A stretch of 64,000 bases of DNA from Mixophyes australis (GCA_036250195.1 JAVHZZ010000005.1:76131505-76195504), one strand, 5' to 3'. Positions 21,240 through 32,958 are shown, numbered from the stretch's first letter. A program made the numbers and translations. The notes: a model not told the origin generated them from the letters alone.

Positions 21240-22470
21240 CAGCTCGTATTTACACCTGCCCTATAGAAAGTGTAAAATATGTGCCTCCTAACAGGTGTAT
21301 CTGTGCATTTCTGCAGGTCTGCATGAGCTGCATTTGTGTGAATGCGCCTTTTATATAGTCGGCCAACGTTAGAACGCCCCTTCTCTCCCCTATCCCGCTT
21401 CTCCAGAAGCAGACATTCGGAAGTGCCAGAAACACACAAGTCTACATAGGCACATATTCATGCTCCCATTTACTGGGCATGCTCAGTTATTTCATGCAAG
21501 AAATGCTACAGAAACTGCTGTACATCCCACTGTGCATCAGCAGCTATGCAAAAAACTTGCACCCGTGACAGTGGGTGGTCCTAGAGCAGTAGTATCATGG
21601 ATTTTGAAGTGGCAATTTCACTCTTTCCATTGTGAGTATTTCAAGGAGTAGATTGATTTCCTATTCCTAAGGCTGGTATATGGGAGTGCACCTACCAATG
21701 AGCAGATGGAAAGGCTCTGCAAATTTACATGTGTCCAGTTTTGTAAATAACCTTTACCGTCTCTCGCAGAAACAGAATATAAAGACGGTCATTTTTCTGC
21801 ACACAACAGAAATACAGAAAGTCCATTTAACATTTTATTTACATGAAAATCATTTCACCCTGTTACATATCAATTATATTTAGATAGATGTATTTCCAAC
21901 TGAAATAAAGAGCATATATACAGGGCAGATGGTTAAGTTCATCAGAGATTTTACATTCTGCCAAAGCATAGTAAGTTGTATCTTATAACGGCAATACATG
22001 GCAAGTTCAGAACCTTACAGGAAAGGTGCTTTACTTAGGAAAGAAATAGGTGATGCTGAGGCAATGAGCTTTATGATGTTCTGTGGCAAATCCCTGGCAA
22101 CTAGATCTTATTAAAATGTTGCTGTTGACAAAGATCAACACACCAACCTCATAAAGCAATTACATGACTGCAAATACACTTCTAATAGTCTGAAGAATGC
22201 TGTTAAAAAACACAACATTTTAAAGAAGCCAGGTGTTTTCCAACCTGCCACTTGAAAATGATCAAAGATTTGGTGTAAACGCACCGTTAAACAATACAAC
22301 AGTGCTTGCCGATTTACAATCATGTCTGCTAATATGTTTAGAATGGTAAAAGTCTAACTATAAAGCTAAAAAATAAAATTCAGGCAATAAAATATAATAC
22401 ATTGTGCATTTAAACTACTTAAGTCTTAAGAATTGTTTAATTTAAAGAACTGAAAAAAAACCTCACTGCA
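21240..22470. other. Intronic stretch, nothing recognised
   Basis: Only short unrelated open frames. No familiar repeat, RNA gene or splice-bounded exon was seen. Confidence 0.5.
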
Positions 22471-22477
22471 GCTGTAT

Positions 22478-22896
22478 GACACACCCCACATCTCATTATT
22501 GTCTTCCACCCCACATCTAATTATTTTTTTCCACCCACATCTCATTGTTGTTTTCCACCCCACATCTGATTGTTATCTTCCACCCCGCATCTGATTGTTG
22601 TCTTCCACCCCGCATCTGATTGTTGTCTTCCACCCCACATCTCATTATTGTCTTCCACCCCACATCTCATTGTTGTCTTCCACCCCGCATCTGATTGTTG
22701 TCTTCCACCCCGCATCTGATTGTTGTCTTCCACCCCACATCTAATTGTTGTCTTCCACCCCACATCTCATTATTGTCTTCCACCCCACATCTCATTGTTG
22801 TCTTCCACCCCACATCTCATTGTTGTCTTCTACCCCACATCTCATTGTTGTCTTCCACCCCACATCTCATTGTTGTCTTCCACCCCACATCTCATT
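22478..22896. repeat. 25-bp minisatellite, about 16-17 copies
   Basis: The unit ATTGTTGTCTTCCACCCCACATCTC repeats head to tail, with variants at a few positions (CACATCTC/CGCATCTG, TTGTT/TTATT/TTGTTATC). As 25 is not a multiple of 3, every frame cycles through all phases and stays open, creating spurious proteins on both strands. No flanking element termini were seen. Confidence 0.95.
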
Positions 22897-23312
22897 AATG
22901 ACTACTACCATTGAGACAGCAGCAAGGCTACCAATATCGTATATATTAATAGTATCTATTAGAAAAAAAAATATTTTAAATTTCTCAAACCATGTTAAGT
23001 AGTATGCCTTTTATATTTACAGTTCGAAATTGTACGTTTTCTTTTTGCACTACAGATAATTCAAATATATCACAGAGGAGTTCTGCAATTAGTACCTCCC
23101 ATGTGCCCTACTGAAAAAGGCATGGCCTTACAGGGAATAGGCATTGTGGGTTAATGTACAGTTGGACTTAAGTCCAACACAGAAGTGCAAAATGCACTTT
23201 TCCTTTCTGCGCATGTGCAGTACAAAGAAGTATGTCTCAATCTGGGACATGGAGCAGTCGGAATACAGTAAGGGGATGTTAACGCTCTTTTATGTCCTAT
23301 GTAGAGAAGGAA

Positions 23313-23616
23313 GCAGGGGCAGCTAAGCCTCTATAGAGCTTTAGAGGGGTATCCAGGGTTTCCCCCCCCCCCCAAAAAAAGAAAAAAAAGCGAAAGCTGC
23401 CGCACATGCGCAGCAGCTCCGTTTCGGCAGCTCTGTACTATACAGCAGCTGCCGCGCTGTCAAAGAAGCATCCGCGGCGCCGCGGACGCTTCTTTGACAG
23501 CGCCGCAGCTGCTGGATGGTACAAGGGCACTTCTTTAGCGGAGGGGAGGGGTTTCTGGAGACCCAGAAAACCCCCTGCGTGCACCACTGGGTATCTGCTG
23601 CGCCTCCTTCACCCCT
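23313..23616. repeat. Candidate hAT-type element fragment, GC-rich
   Basis: The left edge CAGGGGCAGCTAAGCCTC and right edge GAGGCGCAGCAGATACCC (read on the - strand, preceded by CAGGGGTGAAG) have the CAGGGG style of hAT ends. However, the inverted match is weak and the flanking 8-mers do not agree. The interior is CpG-rich, with a C14-like run and a 72-bp palindrome. Confidence 0.4.
23443..23514. repeat. 72-bp near-perfect GC-rich palindrome
   Basis: Two 36-bp arms meet at GGC|GCC between 23478 and 23479 with no loop. Only two mismatched positions occur (23453/23504 and 23470/23487). The outer parts read CAGCAGCTGC and GCAGCTGCTG, and the centre CCGCGGCGCCGCGG. It could form a cruciform. Confidence 0.93.
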
Positions 23617-24576
23617 GGTGCAAGATCACTTTTAACATATGATTCGCTTTAAGCATATCTGAATGAAACATACGCATTTTCGCACTATTCATGGTGGTAT
23701 ACTTCAAATATTTGAAATAATATCAAGGACATATATAGGTTGTAGCTTTTGGAGAATAAGCATATTTTTTAAAGCAGGAATGATATGTAAGAGGAAGTGA
23801 TATGGGATAATGTAGCAAAAGGATATGGAGTATGTTTTATTTGTTTATGAATGTACACCATTTCTAGACAGAGAAGTGAAAAGTTGCTGCAAAATTTTGC
23901 GTAAATGAAGTTTTGCAGTGAAATTGGACATTTTGCAGAAGTGTAAAATTCTGGTTCTACAATCTTTGAGTTTTATTTTTGCTTCACCATTCCACGGAAT
24001 ACCATTTAACAATGGATTTGTAAATTTGTATTTATGTGGGATTTGCTATCTATAAATATAGCTGAAATGATGGTGGTGAATTTATTCTGCTATGTGGTGT
24101 GGTTAGGGTTGGATTAGGGAGAGACTGGTGCGTCAAGAGGGGTTGGAACAAAGTACCTGGTCATGGACCAAGCTTGGTAGCCCAGCCGTGGCTTCCAATT
24201 ATGGTGGGTACCCATCCACAGCACCCTCTGAGTCAGAGCTTATTATTGGCCTATGATGTCACACAACTCATAGGCTGATTCTTCTTGGTCATCATGGAGA
24301 TAACACTAACAGCATTGCAAAAGTAGTAAATACAGGATGCTGAAACTATACTATTGATCTTTATTTGGTGTACAAGAATTAATATTACTAGTACTGGTTA
24401 TTCATTTTTTACATTAAATACTTAACTCAGTCCGAACTAGAACAAAGTAAAACATCTTAAGTAAGAAAGATCTGGCAGCAAAAGATTTGCACTATGGAGG
24501 ACATTGAAAGCTGTTAGTAGGAGCCTGTCCTGTGGATGACTTTAATGATACATCCTTTTGTCTCTTGTAATTTCAG

Positions 24577-24683
24577 CTCCACCAGAACCTTTACTGTGTA
24601 AATTTGCAGATGGAGGACAAAAAAAGAGGCAGAATCAGAGCAAATACACACAGAATGGAAGGCCGTGGCCAAGAGATGGAGAG
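24577..24683 (+). CDS. RBMS3: RBMS3 coding exon (first of four in window)
   Basis: This exon encodes (partial codon)[20 protein letters not shown] followed by [15 protein letters not shown]. It is the segment just after the second RRM in the RBMS/MSSP family of cytoplasmic and nuclear RNA/ssDNA-binding proteins. The family binds A/U-rich RNA and regulates transcript stability. The acceptor is TTTCAG (24571-24576) and the donor GAG|GTGAGT (24684). The exon begins in phase 1, as one base of the first Ala codon comes from the previous exon, and ends in phase 0. It is 107 bp long. [13 protein letters not shown] is shared across the family, but [12 protein letters not shown] is closest to what I recall of RBMS3, not RBMS1/2. 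Reading continues open into the intron for a short way, which is chance. Confidence 0.95.
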
Positions 24684-24689
24684 GTGAGT

Positions 24690-26162
24690 TCTAATAACAA
24701 CACGACTTCTAATAATCCCCTTTTTTTCAACCTCCCAATCACTTTGTTTTTTTTACATTGTAGATGCTCATCTGCAATGTTTACTAAATGCATTGATTGA
24801 TCTTACTGTCTTCGTCTCTTAGCTCTTTATTTATACTGTCAGAGTTTTTCAGTTATCACTGGATATCCAGTAGAATTTAAGTTGCCCCTGGATGATCTTT
24901 TGGTACTATTGTATCCACTGCATGGATATAACAGAGCTGATGTATATCCAGGCTCAACTAAAATGAAAAAAAATCTAATTAAATTAGCACTACAGAAATA
25001 CAAGATTGAAAAGTATAACCTGCGGTAAACAATATATAACACATATAAATAAACAGTAATCTAAAGGTGGAAACTTACTTAAATCAAATAGATTAAACTA
25101 TAATATCAGATCCATTACATTTTTAAACCATCATTACGGTACCTGTTTCTTAAGTGAAAACTATTTCCAGAACTCAAACCCAGTCTATAAGGACAACAAT
25201 TTTCCTTCTGTCCTTCTGAAATCTTTTTGCTTGTCCAATTTCGGAGGCACAAAATGAATTAGATATGGAAGTGCAAAGCATGTTGCAGCATCTGTCATCT
25301 GTAAATTATAAATAAAATTGTATGAAAACAAACTTTTATTCTGTTCATATCAAACACTATTTTCCACTTAAGCTAAAGCAACACTAACAGGAGCATTAAA
25401 ATATGTTTAGTAAGTTTTATAGGGTTGATCAATGATTAGAGTAATTAAGAAAGTATTAGTCAACGTAATATTATTGTAATAAGTGTCTATAAATGTGGAT
25501 CAGTCATGCTCACATAGATTTTGACGTTTGGGGTCTACCCAATATGCTCTAAAATTATGCCCTACACCAGACAGCACCGTTATAAATAAGCAAATCATCA
25601 TTAACATCTTTACTAATCTGAATCTACTATACTAGTATACTAATCTGATCTGCCTATACTTACGGAGTAGGCTATTGGACACATTCTGCAGCGGAACCTG
25701 TGTGTATGATGTCACGAAATATTACAGCTACAACTCAATTAAATAGTGTAGAAATGATCACTCTCTCTTCATGTACTCTGGATACCTTTAAAACTTCAAA
25801 TAATAATTTATCTATTTTGAAATTGACATTTGCAGTTACCACTCTGTTCTCCTAAAATCTACTAAAAATTCTATTGAATTTGCCTTACTTCACCCTTGCA
25901 TAAAATGTCACTGACATTTGAGAGGTATTCCAGAAAGAGGGAGATCACAGATGAATTAAAAAAAAAAAAAAAAAAACAACTGAAAGGGCATTTCGGGATA
26001 AAATATCTAACATATAGGTAGGATTTGTTGTACAATCAAGGTGAATAGTCAATTTTTAGGTGATAAGTCCACTTTAACCTAGTCACTTCAAGAATGAATA
26101 GCCACAGTCAAATATATTATGCTTACAGTGGGCCTAAGAATATATAGCGATGAATGATTATC
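24690..26162. other. Intronic stretch, nothing recognised
   Basis: AT-rich, with a poly-A run near 25958-25976. No element was identified. Confidence 0.5.
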
Positions 26163-26486
26163 ATTCCAAAGCACATCATATAGTTTCATTTGATTTTTAA
26201 CCGGACTAAAAATGTTCAACAATGGAACAATGTCGTTCCAATCCTGCAGTGTGTATACACTCACAACCAGCGGTGTCCATAGATCTCTATGGAGTGTGCA
26301 GATTCACAATCTTTTCAGCCGATGGTTATGACAGATGAAGAGCACAGATCTGAAGGTAAATCGTGTAAAACATGTATAGTGTGTACACATGAATCAGCAT
26401 GCTGATCGGGACCTTTTTTTTCTGTCATTAGTTAAATCATTAAAGATGTTGCATTGGGAGAAATTCTCTGTAGTGTGTACTCAGTC
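26163..26486. mobile_element. MITE A, 5'-truncated copy
   Basis: It begins with CAAAGCACATCATATAG, matching 33074 onward in the fuller copy. It runs through TGTATACACTC, ATAGATCTCTATGGAGTGTG and GAAGAGCACAGATCTGAAGG to CTGTAGTGTGTACTCAGTC, followed by TTA. The left third of the MITE is missing. Confidence 0.75.
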
Positions 26487-26590
26487 TTACTCTACATGGC
26501 CTGTGTTACTCCACTCCTTCACTCCCTGGTTCCGCCTCTCATTTCGTAGGCAGACGTAACTGTCACTTGCGTTCAGACATGAATTGCATG

Positions 26591-26748
26591 CAGGGGCAGG
26601 CTGGGCTGGGAGGCAAGGGGACATTTGCCCCCCTACGTCGGTCTCATACCTTGGGCTGGGTCACTTGCATTTTTTTCCTTTAAAATATTCTTAATAGGCT
26701 GCTGAGTCAAGTCTTGTCCTCGGGCTAAAATTTGCCAGCCCTCCCCTA
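26591..26748. mobile_element. Small non-autonomous hAT-type element (158 bp)
   Basis: The left end is CAGGGGCAGGCTGG. The right end, read inward on the - strand, is TAGGGGAGGGCTGG. Flanking 8-mers ATTGCATG and AATGCATG agree at 7 of 8 positions. The paralogous composite at 33.4-33.5 kb lacks this insert, giving an independent empty site. Confidence 0.78.
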
Positions 26749-26931
26749 AATGCATGTAGTTGCATTCATTGACATAAGGTCTATTTATGAGCATGCACAG
26801 AGATATTTTATGCAACTGGATGTACCTCCGAACATGAATCAAGTGTGTTTTGTGACTTGGTGTAGATGATATAAGGGGAGGGGAATATCCATGGACATGA
26901 TAATGTCTCCATAAATATTCTGGGCCTAATT

Positions 26932-27299
26932 CATGAAGGCACGCATACTGAGCGCAACCTGCACTTGGCATTAAACGACTGTATATAGGCTTTGCGCACT
27001 CTTAAATTCATCAAGGCACGGATCTCAAGATACGTGTGCTGTTGAAATTGGGTGTTGTTTTGCTGTGCTCTGCTACACAATACACTTCAGGATACAGCCA
27101 ATGCCTACGTGGATTATAATTTTGTAAAAGAACGTACAGGAAGAATCGTAGGCTGTAGTGTCTTTTACGTTAGAAGACAGGGCAGGCAGTGCTGCGTTCA
27201 TGGATGTATCCCCTGGCTCTGGGCATGTGTAGAGTGATGGTGATATTGCGTACGATACACTTTAAGTCGGCAGATACATGCCTTGAAGAATCGAGCCCA
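26932..27299. mobile_element. MITE B (GGGCCTGATTCAT family)
   Basis: It begins GGGCCTAATTCATGAAGGCA and ends TGCCTTGAAGAATCGAGCCC, so the termini are inverted. The interior has GTATGCG/ACGTGTGC-type words and CGTAGGCTGTAGT. Related ends are seen at 33666-34280 and 55988-56319. Confidence 0.7.
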
Positions 27300-27484
27300 T
27301 AGTTTCAAACCAGCTGTGAAATTTCAGAAGATGTGAGTCCAATGTGTGCATGCAGACATTTTTCCAACAGCTATCCATGTGTACACCAGTTGACAGCTAG
27401 CTGTCATATTTTGTACCTGCACATACATGCACTGAAACCCGTTACTTCTGGGCGATGGTAGTCATCATTTCCATGACTATCTTT

Positions 27485-27833
27485 CCAAGAAGTGTTATAG
27501 CGACAGTAATATGGCGATCGCTATAAGTCCGTCTTTCAGGAAATGCAGACTTACTTAAAAACTGATATACATTTCCGACACCAGTGGTATAAAGCGCGAT
27601 ACCATAAAATGCCGTCAGCCTAATTGTCGTCACTTAAAATGGCGACAATTCACATTGGCAGTATTAAGGGAGAGGACCCGGCAGTATAAGTACAAACCTT
27701 ATGTACCTTATCGCGCTTTATACCACTGGTGTCAGAAATATTGTATATCAGTTTTTAGGTAAGTCTGCATATCCTGAAAGTCGGAGTTATAGCAATATAC
27801 TGCCTTATTACTGACGCTATAACTCTTGTTGGA
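27485..27833. mobile_element. Foldback element, about 350 bp
   Basis: The left half (CCAAGAAGTGTTATAGCG, AAGTCCGTCTTTCAGGA, CAGACTTACTTAAAAACTGA, GTGGTATAAAGCGCGATA) is mirrored by the right half (TATCGCGCTTTATACCAC, TCAGTTTTTAGGTAAGTCTG, CTGAAAGTCGGAGTTATAG, GCTATAACTCTTGTTGG). The central 100 bp is unpaired. No target duplication was resolved. Confidence 0.85.
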
Positions 27834-28792
27834 AGGGTACTGGGGACAATCTACTTCTGTATGCATTATATTGGTTAAATACATAAGCACAAACATCTAA
27901 AGTGGTGAGATAGATAGTCAGGTCTATTGGCAGAACCTATTGGTTGTCTGTAAAAGAACTCAGCCGTGTTGGATTTGGATGTTAAGCCACACATGTCTAA
28001 ACTTAATCAATGTGTTAGTTTACTGAAGAGCTTAACTAAGGACGTAACAGCAATATCAGTGCGTGTACTCGCAGGGTTAATGGCTCTGCAGCAGAGGATG
28101 GTTTTATAACAGTCTTCTGCAGGTTGTTAATGTTCTGGTATACGGCACGTGCATGCAGCATCCTTATAGACAGGCTCTGTTTATATAATAGAGCCTCAGG
28201 TCACTTGCATACTTAGGATGTACACATACATGTAGCCACTATCATTGCATCCTCTCTCATTCACATAGAATTACGCAAACCTGAAATTCTGGTCCGCACT
28301 TGCGCAATAGCGACATGCGGATGACCGGTTACTGCCCCACTTCCTGTCCCACTAGACCACCAGGGAAAACACAGAATATACGCTCCACACTAAGAAGGTC
28401 AGCAAAGAACAAATGTTCTCCCTTGTTCTAGTAAATGATGCTAGAGTCATAATTTAAGGGAAAAATTAAATGTAATAAAACAGATGTTTATAAAGTATTA
28501 TTAGGCTTGACTTAAGTTTTTACTCTTTCAATCATGCAAATTTCCAGCCAGACCCACAATCCCACAAAAGTAGGCACAAACAGATTTAAAACAAAAAAAA
28601 CCAAAACACAAATCCAGGAATATGGGTGAGCATTATTTGTGAATTTCCGGGAGTACTTTTTTGTACATGCAGAAATGACTCTTCGATGACTTGTACTTAC
28701 TGGAATTAATAGCAGACATTCAACTCTCGTTCTTAAAGCCTGGCAAATGTGCTTAAATGTTGATAGCCCAAAAAATAATGGCAGCGAATGGG

Positions 28793-28940
28793 CCAGTACA
28801 CACATACATTCTGACAAATGTCTGCTTCATTTTGTGTCAGTTTAAATGTTGCCTGCAGCGCTCACAAGTGTTAATGCTCGGTACAATATCATTGCATTCC
28901 ATGGGAGCATGCACTATGCTTCTGGGAGGCTTTCAGAATA
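28793..28940. repeat. Diverged dispersed/direct repeat, copy 1
   Basis: ACACACATACATTCTGACAA, GCCTGCAGCGCTCACAAGTG, TTAATGCTCGGTACAATATC and ATGGGAG match the second copy at 29459-29610 in order and orientation with roughly one change in six bases. Family unknown. Confidence 0.7.
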
Positions 28941-29458
28941 CAACACACAAGAAGATATTCCCTATTCAGGTACTTTGCTAGGTAGAAGACAAAAGATGCA
29001 GCTGTTAATGGAGACTGCAGAACTCCTCATAACACCACTAACCAAACAAAACAGAAACAGTGTTAATGCAGCGTCTTATCAAACTAACTGTATCCGAATC
29101 AATCCAGCAATACAATGAGAACTAAATTATGAATGTGTATGTGTGTGTAAATATATATTATTTTAGATATAAAAAAGAATTGTAAAATTAGTAAACTGTT
29201 ATTAGCACCTGTGAAATCAGTAAAGTATGTATAGAATATATTAAACATTTTATAATAATTCTACAAATGTTATGTTCATCCACATTATATAAATCAATGA
29301 ATTAATAAAATTAAGTTCATCATATTACTGGGAAAAAACAATAGTGTATTAAAAACAGCAGTACGTGGTATTATAATTACAATGAATGGACGTTATAGAT
29401 GTTATTAAATAGAAGTCAATAAGAGACCAAATAATAGGCCACAAAATAATGAGTGAAA

Positions 29459-29610
29459 AGACCTGTACACACATACTTTCTAACAAACGTTTGCTCTACA
29501 TTGTGTCAATACTGCCTGCAGCACTCATGAGTGTTAATGCTCAGTACAATATTATGAAGTTCTATGGGAGTTCTTATTATGTACATAGTGCACTGTGCTT
29601 CAGGGAGACT
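29459..29610. repeat. Diverged dispersed/direct repeat, copy 2
   Basis: This is the second copy of the unit at 28793-28940 (ACACACATACTTTCTAACAA, GCCTGCAGCACTCATGAGTG, TTAATGCTCAGTACAATATT). The 100-codon open frame through it does not resemble a known protein. Confidence 0.65.
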
Positions 29611-29769
29611 CTGAGATTACATTTTGAGTGCTCTTTTGAAAAGGAGAACTATGTACTCATGGACTCATCCATTGTCTTTGCACCTCTTTCAGTGACTGCA
29701 AACCTGTTAGTTACACCCACGCTAATGGGCACAGGTTTCAGCCTGCACTGAATATAGCCCTTGCACCAA

Positions 29770-29905
29770 AGTAGCTGGGTTGAGAGTTGCAGTGTTATTT
29801 GTTTACCGTATTGTGCTGTTACATAATGTATCTTGTTGTTTGCCCTCGGCGCTGCGGAACCTCATGTGGCGCCCTATAAATAAAGGTTAATAATAATAAT
29901 ATTGT
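29770..29905 (+). repeat. L2/CR1-type 3' tail fragment
   Basis: GGCGCTGCGGAACCTCATGT and GGCGCCCTATAAATAAAGGT followed by (TAA)n are the hallmark 3' end of L2-like LINEs or SINEs that borrow it. The 5' extent is uncertain. Confidence 0.6.
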
Positions 29906-30946
29906 TTTACAATACCTGTGTGTATGGGCTCTTACTGTCCCCAAATTCACAGAATTCGTCTGCAATGCTTGGTTATAAAATATGTAGATGTATTTCATTA
30001 CTGAATTTCAAACCTTTAAAAGTAAACTTGAATACTACTACAAATATATTTAATCTGGTCATCTTAGAGAAACATTATTGCTGAGATAATTTATACAAGA
30101 TGAGTGTAATTATTATGGAAGGATTTCTTAGCACAAAATACTTAGGTAGCATAGTTAGGCTATTTCAGATTGAAATCAAACCTACTTAGCTGGGCCAGCG
30201 TGCCATTGTTTCTAGGGTGTTGTATATTTTCTGTATGTTTACCTTTTTAGAATACACAGTTGATGCTAACATACACCTGTGAGTAATATTTGTATAAATT
30301 GTGAGTTTTGATGTCATTGTTTATTATTGTTGAGTTTATTGTTTTAGTATATTATTAAAGCCTGGGTATTTTATATAGGAAGAATTAGCACACTACTATA
30401 AATTCTGAAGAATATAATTAGAAGTCTGCAATCCGTTTATCTACATCCTGTCAAGCGTCGCTTTACTTTAATAGGCGTTAGATAAACAGCCTTTAGAAAT
30501 GGCATATTTAATCATGTTGCCACTGGACTTAAGCTATTACCAAAAGCATCTAGTTTCAGCATTGTGACCAGGAACTATTAGATCCGGTTCCCAGACACAT
30601 GATCATTAAAACACAGGGCTCAGCAAATGCGTTCCCTAATGCTGAAGCATCGCCTGTGCATTAGGGTTGCTGCGGAATCTTCCTGCTCGAGGAGCTAAGC
30701 ACATTAAGGTAGGAGAGACACAATCTATGTCTCTCCTATCTCTCAGTAGCAATAGATCACTGTTGATAGTGATTTCATGCTGGCAATTATGCCAGCTAGT
30801 ATTAGATCATTGTTACTATTATTAGTGATCTCAAGGACAGGGGATACATTGATCAGTCCCACCCGCAAATAAAGTAAAATAAAATATAAATAAAATATAT
30901 AAAAAATGTCCCTGCCATCCAAGTCCCTTCTCAGTCTATCAAGTCT

Positions 30947-31122
30947 CATATGGGCTAGATTTACTAAGCTGCGGGTTTGAAAAAGTGGGGATGTTGCCTA
31001 TAGCAACCAATCAGATTCTAGCTTTCATTTATTTAGTACCTTCTACAAAATGATAGCTAGAATCTGATTGGTTGCTATAGGCAACATCCCCAACCCGCAG
31101 CTTAGTAAATCTAGCCCATATG
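30947..31122. mobile_element. Foldback MITE, TTTACTAA / CCAATCAGATTCTAGC family
   Basis: Near-perfect arms: CATATGGGCTAGATTTACTA...GCAACCAATCAGATTCTAGC and its complement, ending GCTTAGTAAATCTAGCCCATATG. This is the best-preserved of the three copies in the window. Confidence 0.88.
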
Positions 31123-31205
31123 TGTCAATTCATTCTCGGTGACACATATGATTATCGCATCACACATGCAGAAATGCTTAAATATCATCCAGAATGTATT
31201 TTACC

Positions 31206-31489
31206 CATACTTGCTTACTTTGGCAATTTATTTTCCGGGAGGTCCAGGGGGCAGCTGGTCATGTGGTGGTGGGGCTCGAAGAATAGCGTCATTGCCCCCC
31301 CCCCCCTAAACTGTCCTTGCCATGTTTGGGGGCCATGATAAAGCGTTAATCACATCACTAAGCACTGCCCCTCATAAAACTTACAGTACTGCCCGAGATC
31401 CGGGAGGTTGTCCTGCTCTCCCGGGAGTCTGGTAGCACTCCCAGAAATTCAGGAGTCTCCCTGGCATTCCGGGAGTGTAGGCAGCTATG
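31206..31489. mobile_element. MITE of the CATACTTGCC...GTAGGCA(A/G)CTATG family
   Basis: The left end is CATACTTGCTTACTTTGGC and the right end GGGAGTGTAGGCAGCTATG. The interior has repeated CCGGGAG / CTCCCGG words (CCGGGAGGTCC, CTCCCGGGAGTC) and a C10 run near 31302. Sister copies are at 34351, 35789 and 62506. Confidence 0.7.
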
Positions 31490-31851
31490 ATAATACCCAA
31501 AATCCACAACACATTTTCCAACCCTCAAATTTTTGTCTTCACGTTCTCTGCCTTACTTCCATCTAACGATTGTTGCACACGGGCAGACGTGGCATACATT
31601 TTTAATTTTGCCTGCTTTTCCTGCTTAGAAAATAAAAAGATATTTTTTGCAACCTGTTATCAAAATTAAGACCTATAGGGTGGAATTAAATTACCTGTAA
31701 GGTGCCACTGGACATTTCCGCTAATACGGTACAGAATCTCTGCTCATTTTCTCCTCCTATCTGTAAGGGACACAAGGGAAGATTTTAATATATTTGAGAA
31801 AAAAACACAGACAAATCATAGCACCTTGCAGATAATTAAATCCCCTGCATA

Positions 31852-32132
31852 TAGCACTGGGGTCATGAGTTCAATTCCCGACCATGACCTTATCTGTGTG
31901 GAGTTTGTATGTTCTCCCCGTGTTTGCGTGGGTTTACATACTAGTAGGTTAATTGGCTGCTATCAAAATTGACCATAATCTGTGTGCCTGTGTCTGTCTG
32001 TCTGTGTCTGTGTGTGTGTGTTAGGGAATTAAGACTGTAAGTTCCAATGTGGCAGGGACTGATGTGAGTGAGGTCTCTGTACAGTGCTGCGGAATTAGTG
32101 GCGCTATATAAATAAATGGTGATGGTGATGAT
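31852..32132 (+). repeat. tRNA-headed SINE with L2-type tail, 5'-truncated
   Basis: It starts within the head at TAGCACTGGGGTCATGAGTT and carries the body, a (TGTC/TG)n stretch, and the tail GTACAGTGCTGCGGAATTAG, GGCGCTATATAAATAAATGG. Confidence 0.85.
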
Positions 32133-32958
32133 ACATACAGTATATACCTTAAAAAAAATTAACTACACTAATAATCACCAACTTAAAATTACATATACAG
32201 GAGCTCCAGGTTTTTAAATAATCATTTACATTTTTACATTTCAGGGGCAGAGAGCTAAGGTTGTACTGTGGTCAGTTATGTCAACGTAAAAAGAGTATAA
32301 TGCAGACAGGTGGATGTGCAGTGGGAGTTTTCTGACCAATGTTATCTCCCTTCGCATTGTCCGAACAAGCAGGGAGGGGAGTGGCGATAGAAATATAAAT
32401 CTGGGCATGGCAGGGACAGTGTGCAGGCTGTGCTGAGATAGAGGATGTGTGACATCTAGTCTAGCAGGGTCTGACCTTTAGTAGTTTTTGGACATAAGTC
32501 TGTATATGAAGGGCCTGATTCAAGTCCGAACTTAACTTGCATGTAAGTTTCGTTTGAAAAAAGAGCACAGAACTTGTGCGTAGTTCTGAGCGTATTCAAA
32601 TCCAAGGGTATCTCAAGATATGTTTCCATTTAAATCTTGGTGTAAGTACATTCTGCCTACACAGTACTAGCTGTACGTAGACACACAGAACAGACTGCAG
32701 TATATGCACATGCATATGTACAATAAAATGTCACATCAGAACGCATACAAATTAATTTAATTAATTTAAATTAATTACATAAAAATGATTAATCACATAA
32801 ATAAGGATGCTTTCAATGTGTACTGTACATACAATGAAGTTTTATAGTCTATCTTACTTGCATACAGATGTTCTGTGATAGCTAGTGGCACACAGAAGTG
32901 CACTATCAAATAAAAGATTAGGCAGTGACAGTCAACACTATCAGTGAACACCCGATTA

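Larger units (their letters stand above)
1..24576 (+). other. RBMS3: RBMS3 intron (upstream part), transposon-rich
   Basis: This is sequence 5' of the first recognised RBMS3 exon. It ends in a polypyrimidine stretch and an AG acceptor at 24575-24576. The exon that follows starts in phase 1, so an earlier coding exon (the end of the RRM2 region) must lie further left. I did not find it here, so the intron probably extends beyond the window. The stretch holds SINEs, MITEs, a Penelope-like remnant, two large hAT elements and a minisatellite, listed separately. The parts at 603-2560, 4420-4910, 4980-5620, 5965-6786, 17404-18209 and 23621-24576 show nothing I can name apart from low-complexity runs. 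Confidence 0.7.
26163..27299. repeat. Composite unit MITE A - spacer - MITE B, copy 1
   Basis: This segment is homologous in order and orientation to about 33071-34280. The shared spacer words include TCTACATGGCC, TCGTAGGCAG.CGTAACTGTC, TTGCATTCATTGACATAAGG, TTTTGTGACTTGGTGTAG and ATAAATATTCTGGGCC. The copy is interrupted by a 158-bp hAT-like insertion at 26591-26748. Confidence 0.8.

Noticed and set aside
22542..23002. Several overlapping frames reading HPTSHCCLPP and DNNQMRGG repeats
   Set aside because: A 25-bp repeat keeps every frame open; a product of tandem repetition.
24684..24800. Extension of the RBMS3 reading frame past 24683
   Set aside because: The GTGAGT donor, and loss of family similarity immediately after GE, show that this is intron read-through.
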